Part shown: in pieces, positions 60,604 to 64,000 of the stretch
Layout of the letters: every line of letters starts with the position of its first letter
Numbering within the stretch: the stretch's first letter is position 1
DNA from: [Erwinia] mediterraneensis
GTDB lineage: Bacteria > Pseudomonadota > Gammaproteobacteria > Enterobacterales > Enterobacteriaceae
Assembly (NCBI RefSeq): GCF_900604315.1
Contig: NZ_LR026978.1
Span: 3,544,013 to 3,608,012 of the forward strand
Direction of reading: 5' to 3'
DNA length: 64,000 nt
Program-made: the position numbers and the translations under genes
Notes under the pieces: generated by a model
The model's database searches: none
What the model saw: only the letters and a program-made list of their open reading frames with translations
What the model was told of the DNA's origin: nothing

Positions 60604-60686
60604 GTTATTTCCGGTTGCGCTACCCCACTGCGCAAAAGGTGTTGCCGCCGTGCAAGCGCGAGAACAGGAAGCGACTGCAGAAAGTG

Positions 60687-60971
60687 ATGACGATTAATGA
60701 CACCGAAAAACAGCAGCTGATAGAAAAACTCCAGATACGCATCAGTGATTACCAGACACAACTGACGCGTCAGTGTGCATTAAGCGAAGAAGAGAGGTTT
60801 GATTATTACACTTGTTGTTTCGCTCTTGCCGCGCTGACTGCGCCGCCGGTTCTTTTGCCTTACTGCAGCGCCAGCCCGGTGTGCGAAATCGAAGCGGGTT
60901 ATGCCAGTGGCGTGAATGACTGTAAAGAAGCGATACGTCGGGCAGGTTATCCCATTGAAGGCGATGACTGA
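60687..60971 (+). CDS. Hypothetical small protein
   Basis: 94 residues from ATG 60687 (MTINDTEKQQLIEKLQIRIS). The acidic, probably coiled N-terminal half is followed by YYTCCFALAALTAPPVLLPYC and a C-terminal part with two more cysteines and GVNDCKEAIRRAGY. I do not recognise the family. The ribosome binding site is weak. It sits in an accessory patch between yeaH and the repeat, so it may be acquired. Confidence 0.55.
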   Translation: MTINDTEKQQLIEKLQIRISDYQTQLTRQCALSEEERFDYYTCCFALAALTAPPVLLPYCSASPVCEIEAGYASGVNDCKEAIRRAGYPIEGDD

Positions 60972-60988
60972 GAGCAGCCTGCCGCGCA

Positions 60989-61190
60989 CAGTAAAAATCT
61001 GTCTTCATAGAAGGCGGCTTTGATTGCACCCCATAGAGGGGTACCAAAAACCTTAAAAAGCAGTCTCTGCCTGTTCCGTAAGATTCAAATCCAGAGACGA
61101 TAAGGCAGAGCCAAAAACTTATTAAGGCAGAGCCAAAAACTTATTGATGACCACGCCCGCAGGACGTGGTTTTAAGCTGGCAATAAAAAA
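60989..61190. repeat. Dispersed element, copy R2
   Basis: Second copy of the element at 825-1004 in the same orientation, about 96% identical by eye. It is 22 bases longer because of an internal tandem duplication (61102-61145). The ACCACGCC..GGACGTGGT hairpin and the CTCTGCCT..AGGCAGAG pairing are retained, the latter longer than in R1. Its right end falls in the A-run of a terminator, exactly as in R1. No coding sequence can be supported. Confidence 0.8.
61102..61145. repeat. 22-bp tandem duplication inside R2
   Basis: Two perfect, adjacent 22-base units (61102-61123 and 61124-61145), each starting AAGGCAGAGCC and ending ACTTATT. Copy R1 has one unit. A recent slippage or recombination event would explain it. 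Confidence 0.9.
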
Positions 61191-61211
61191 CCGGTGACAG
61201 CACCGGTTTTT
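61186..61211. terminator. Terminator after the antirepressor gene
   Basis: Eleven-base-pair stem AAAAACCGGTG/CACCGGTTTTT with an ACAG loop. It terminates the minus-strand gene and its A-run is shared with the end of R2. It should also work on plus. Confidence 0.88.
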
Positions 61212-61236
61212 AACAGAGCACCTGACTTGCCGCGCT

Positions 61237-61944
61237 TCAGGCGGCAGCCCCTTTCGGCTGGGAGGCAAGATGGCCCGCCCAGAGACTGGCTACCCATTTT
61301 ACCCCTTTAGCGGTAAAACGCGCCTGCGAAAAGGCGTGCAGATTTTCACCCACCCCCGCGCGCAGCGTAAAGTAGCCGGCCTGCAGATGGTGTTGCTGAG
61401 GCGTCAGTACACCATTAGCGCGATACATAATATTGCGCTCCAGCAGGAACTGGCGGAACTCTGGCTCTTTTACCTTGAGCATTTTGCACAACTGGCGAAA
61501 GCCCATCGACTCTTCAACCTGCACGAAGCGGTCAAAGAACTCGGCCTTTGGGGCCGACAGGGCCAGCTGCTGCTCAGCGGCCTGACGCTGTTCAAACTGT
61601 TCAGCCCAGGCACGCGCCGCTGCCGCCGGATTGGTAAAATCGGGCAGATTGGTATGCTTCTCACGTTCCTGCCAGCGATCCAGAGCTTCGGCGGTAAAAC
61701 CCGGAGAAAGGCGTGCAACAGCAAGCAGCGAATCACGCTTATTCAGGCAATACTCCTGGCGCATCTCACCATCAATTTCATAGACGCTGGTGTTCAGCGG
61801 CTGCGAAAGACGTTGCGCCGTTTCAAGACTTTTAATCAAACGTTTCACTTCGCCGTGGGTTATGCCTGTCATTTTGGCAATTTCACGGCTGCTCATTGTG
61901 ACCGATTGATTCAGCGAATTCAGGTTTTCTGTCGAAATCATCAT
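61237..61944 (-). CDS. Phage-type antirepressor, Rha plus KilA-C domains
   Basis: About 235 residues. The N-terminal Rha-like winged-helix region has TMSSREIAKMTGITHGEVKRLI, EYCLNKRDSLLAVARLS and ALDRWQERE. The C-terminal KilA-C (phage antirepressor) domain has MGFRQLCKMLKVKEPEFRQFLLERNIMYR and FTAKGVKWVASLW. Such proteins relieve repressors in temperate phages. No other phage gene is adjacent, so it is either a prophage relic or a domesticated regulator. I prefer ATG 61942-61944 (a second ATG follows); GTG 61956 is possible. Confidence 0.8.
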   Translation of the reverse strand: MMISTENLNSLNQSVTMSSREIAKMTGITHGEVKRLIKSLETAQRLSQPLNTSVYEIDGEMRQEYCLNKRDSLLAVARLSPGFTAEALDRWQEREKHTNLPDFTNPAAAARAWAEQFEQRQAAEQQLALSAPKAEFFDRFVQVEESMGFRQLCKMLKVKEPEFRQFLLERNIMYRANGVLTPQQHHLQAGYFTLRAGVGENLHAFSQARFTAKGVKWVASLWAGHLASQPKGAAA

Positions 61945-62189
61945 AGGCTTCACCACTTACTTACCAACAGCGTTCACCCGATTGGGCAGTAGAAATAGTA
62001 TACAGCCACCTGTTTAAATATCCAGTGTTTTTTTTAGCCAGTTAGGTAAAACTACGTTGTAACAACAAAAAGAATTTTGTGGTGATAAGCGCTGACAAGC
62101 TGTTGATTAAGCGTTATCTTTTGACAAGTGAAGCGCTAATGCAACACACTGTTCTAAGCCATCACCCTCAGCTCGCAGGAGTAAGCGTC

Positions 62190-63917
62190 TTGAATGCCAG
62201 CATGATTTACAGTCTTTTCATCATCGGTTCTGTGCTGGTTGCAGCAAGTATCCTGCTAAGTTCCCTCTCCTCACGCCTTGGTATTCCAATTCTGGTCATC
62301 TTTCTCGCACTGGGGATGCTAACGGGTATTGATGGCATCGGCGGCTTTGCGTTCGACAACTATCCACTGGCCTATCTGGTTTCTAACCTGGCGCTGGCGG
62401 TCATTTTGCTTGATGGTGGTATGCGCACCAAAGCCAGCTCTTTTAAAGTTGCGCTCGGGCCAGCGCTCTCGCTGGCTACGGTGGGCGTGTTAATCACCGC
62501 CGGTCTGACCGGGCTGGCGGCCGCCTGGCTGTTCCGGCTGGATTTGATGCAGGGATTTTTGATCGGCGCCATCATCGGTTCCACCGACGCCGCGGCGGTC
62601 TTCTCCCTGCTGGGCGACAAAGGCCTTAACGAACGCGTTAACTCCACGCTGGAGATCGAGTCGGGCAGTAATGATCCGATGGCGGTCTTCCTGACTATTA
62701 CCCTGATTGAGATGATCCAGCAGGGGCAAACCGGATTGAGCTGGATGTTCCTGGTGCATCTGGTACAGCAATTTGGTCTCGGTATTGTGCTGGGTCTGGG
62801 CGGCGGCTGGGCATTACAGCAACTTATCAACCGCATCTCGCTGGCGAATGGCTTATATCCACTGCTGGCGGTAAGCGGCGGTATCCTGGTTTTTGCCTTA
62901 ACTACCGTGCTGGAAGGAAGCGGTATTCTGGCCGTCTATCTTTGTGGTTTCCTGTTAGGTAACCGGCCGATTCGCAACCGCCATGGAATTCTGCAAACCT
63001 TTGACGGTATGGCCTGGCTCAGCCAGATTGGCATGTTTATCGTCCTTGGTCTGCTGGTTACGCCATCAGACCTGTGGCACATTGCCGTTCCGGCCATGAT
63101 CCTGTCCCTGTGGCTGATCCTGATCGCCCGCCCTCTCTCTGTTCTGATAGGACTGCTGCCGTTCCGTGGGTTTAATGGACGCGAACGCTTTTTTATCAGC
63201 TGGGTTGGCCTGCGCGGCGCGGTGCCGATTATTCTGGCGGTATTCCCGATGATGGCGGGTCTGGAAAACGCCTCGCTCTATTTTAATATCGCCTTCTTTG
63301 TCGTGCTGGTTTCTCTGATGCTGCAGGGCACATCCCTGGGTTTTGCCGCCCGGAAAGCCAGGGTCATTGTACCGCCGCTGGCCTCGCCGATTAGCCGCGT
63401 AGGACTGGATATCCATCCGGAAAACCCATGGGAACAGTTTGTCTATCAGCTCAGCGCGGATAAATGGTGTATCGGCGCCGCGCTGCGCGACCTGAAAATG
63501 CCGCGCGAGACACGCATTGCGGCCCTGTTCCGTGACAATGCGCTGATGCACCCCAGCGGCAATACGCGCCTGAAAGAAGGGGATGTGATCTGCGTGATCG
63601 GACGCGAACGCGATTTGCCGGCGCTGGGGAAAATGTTTAGCCAGACGCCGCCGGTGTCGCTCGATCAGCGCTTCTTCGGGGACTTTATTCTTGATGCCGA
63701 TGCACGCCTGCGTGACGTCGCCCAAATCTACGGGCTGGAACTGAATGATGCGACAAATGACCTGCAGTCGCTGGGGCAACTGATTATGGGACTGTTAGGC
63801 AGTACCCCGGTTGTGGGTGATCAGGTAGAGTGGAATCATTTAATCTGGACGGTAGCGGAAAAAGAGGATAACAACATTATTAAAATTGGCGTGCGTGTAG
63901 CGGAACAGAAGGAATAA
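62190..63917 (+). CDS. cvrA: K+/H+ antiporter CvrA (NhaP2 type)
   Basis: CPA1-family cation/proton antiporter involved in cell-volume control. About twelve membrane helices (residues 5-390) carry [12 protein letters not shown] and [13 protein letters not shown], which contain ion-site acids. A cytoplasmic TrkA-C-like region follows ([20 protein letters not shown]). The start is TTG 62190: AGGAG lies eight bases upstream, and its position aligns with the E. coli start ([15 protein letters not shown]). 575 residues. The ORF reaching back to 62079 is unconserved. In E. coli cvrA is not near yeaH. Confidence 0.93.
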   Translation: MNASMIYSLFIIGSVLVAASILLSSLSSRLGIPILVIFLALGMLTGIDGIGGFAFDNYPLAYLVSNLALAVILLDGGMRTKASSFKVALGPALSLATVGVLITAGLTGLAAAWLFRLDLMQGFLIGAIIGSTDAAAVFSLLGDKGLNERVNSTLEIESGSNDPMAVFLTITLIEMIQQGQTGLSWMFLVHLVQQFGLGIVLGLGGGWALQQLINRISLANGLYPLLAVSGGILVFALTTVLEGSGILAVYLCGFLLGNRPIRNRHGILQTFDGMAWLSQIGMFIVLGLLVTPSDLWHIAVPAMILSLWLILIARPLSVLIGLLPFRGFNGRERFFISWVGLRGAVPIILAVFPMMAGLENASLYFNIAFFVVLVSLMLQGTSLGFAARKARVIVPPLASPISRVGLDIHPENPWEQFVYQLSADKWCIGAALRDLKMPRETRIAALFRDNALMHPSGNTRLKEGDVICVIGRERDLPALGKMFSQTPPVSLDQRFFGDFILDADARLRDVAQIYGLELNDATNDLQSLGQLIMGLLGSTPVVGDQVEWNHLIWTVAEKEDNNIIKIGVRVAEQKE

Positions 63918-63993
63918 TCCTGACGCGTGAACTCGATATTCCTCCCATAACAACTATGATTTCTATTTAGCCCAGAGCTTACGGGAGGAAATA

Positions 63994-64000
63994 ATGGGTC
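63994..64000 (+). CDS. Start of a further gene, cut by the window end
   Basis: ATG 63994 follows an excellent ribosome binding site (GGGAGGAAATA) and only seven bases remain in the window, so the product cannot be named. The 76 bases after cvrA show no strong terminator. Confidence 0.4.

Noticed and set aside
60742-61047. 101-codon minus-strand ORF running from R2 into the 94-residue gene
   Set aside because: It is open by chance across the repeat; the R1 equivalent frame differs and contains a stop, so the repeat does not encode it.

Overview
The window is ordinary core chromosome of a gamma-proteobacterium of the order Enterobacterales. Nearly every gene has a clear E. coli counterpart, usually in the same order. 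The genus is an inference: separate trpG and trpD genes, a long-type ugd and a galU-ugd-epimerase cluster next to hns fit Pantoea/Erwinia-like (Erwiniaceae) genomes better than Escherichia. E. coli comparisons here rest on remembered families and gene order, not on a search.

Layout. 1-5330: cysB (cut by the window edge), topA and sohB, all on minus. 5508-7765: yciK-btuR convergent with rluB. 8410-9057: an accessory trypsin-like lipoprotein gene. 9067-17431: yciO-trpH on minus, diverging from the complete trp operon (promoter/operator, leader peptide with tandem Trp codons, attenuator, trpE, G, D, CF, B, A). 17576-24790: a BON-domain lipoprotein, ompW, a Cys-cluster protein, yciC, yciB, tonB, yciI, small proteins, clsA and yciU. 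24966-30562: oppABCDF on minus. 31509-36920: ychE, adhE, tdk, hns. 37032-40326: galU-ugd-uge, making UDP-glucose, UDP-glucuronate and UDP-galacturonate in sequence. 40520-43998: rssB, rssA, ychJ, purU. 44144-44359: two identical tRNA-Tyr genes. 44561-60542: xthA, ynjH, topB, ydjA, sppA, ansA-pncA, msrB-yeaC, gapA, yeaD, yeaE, mipA, yeaG-yeaH. 60687-61944: an accessory patch with a small unknown gene, a repeat and a lone phage-type antirepressor. 62190-63917: cvrA.

Relative to E. coli K-12 the window joins three blocks: cysB to tyrTV, xthA to yeaH, and cvrA. The joints lie at the tRNA-Tyr pair and at the accessory patch. yciN, yciA, yciEFG, selD, ydjE and the ydjX-gdhA-ynjI stretch are absent from their expected places.

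No CRISPR array, intact prophage, transposase or defence island is visible. The most unusual object is a dispersed element of about 180 bp with two copies roughly 96% identical by eye (825-1004 and 60989-61190). It contains several hairpins, and in both copies one end sits exactly in the T-tract of a minus-strand terminator. Also notable are a frameshift at the start of yeaE, a sigma-54 promoter match before yeaG, exact FNR boxes before ompW and adhE, an exact CRP palindrome upstream of oppA, a 21-codon hydrophobic ORF, and the lipoprotein protease.
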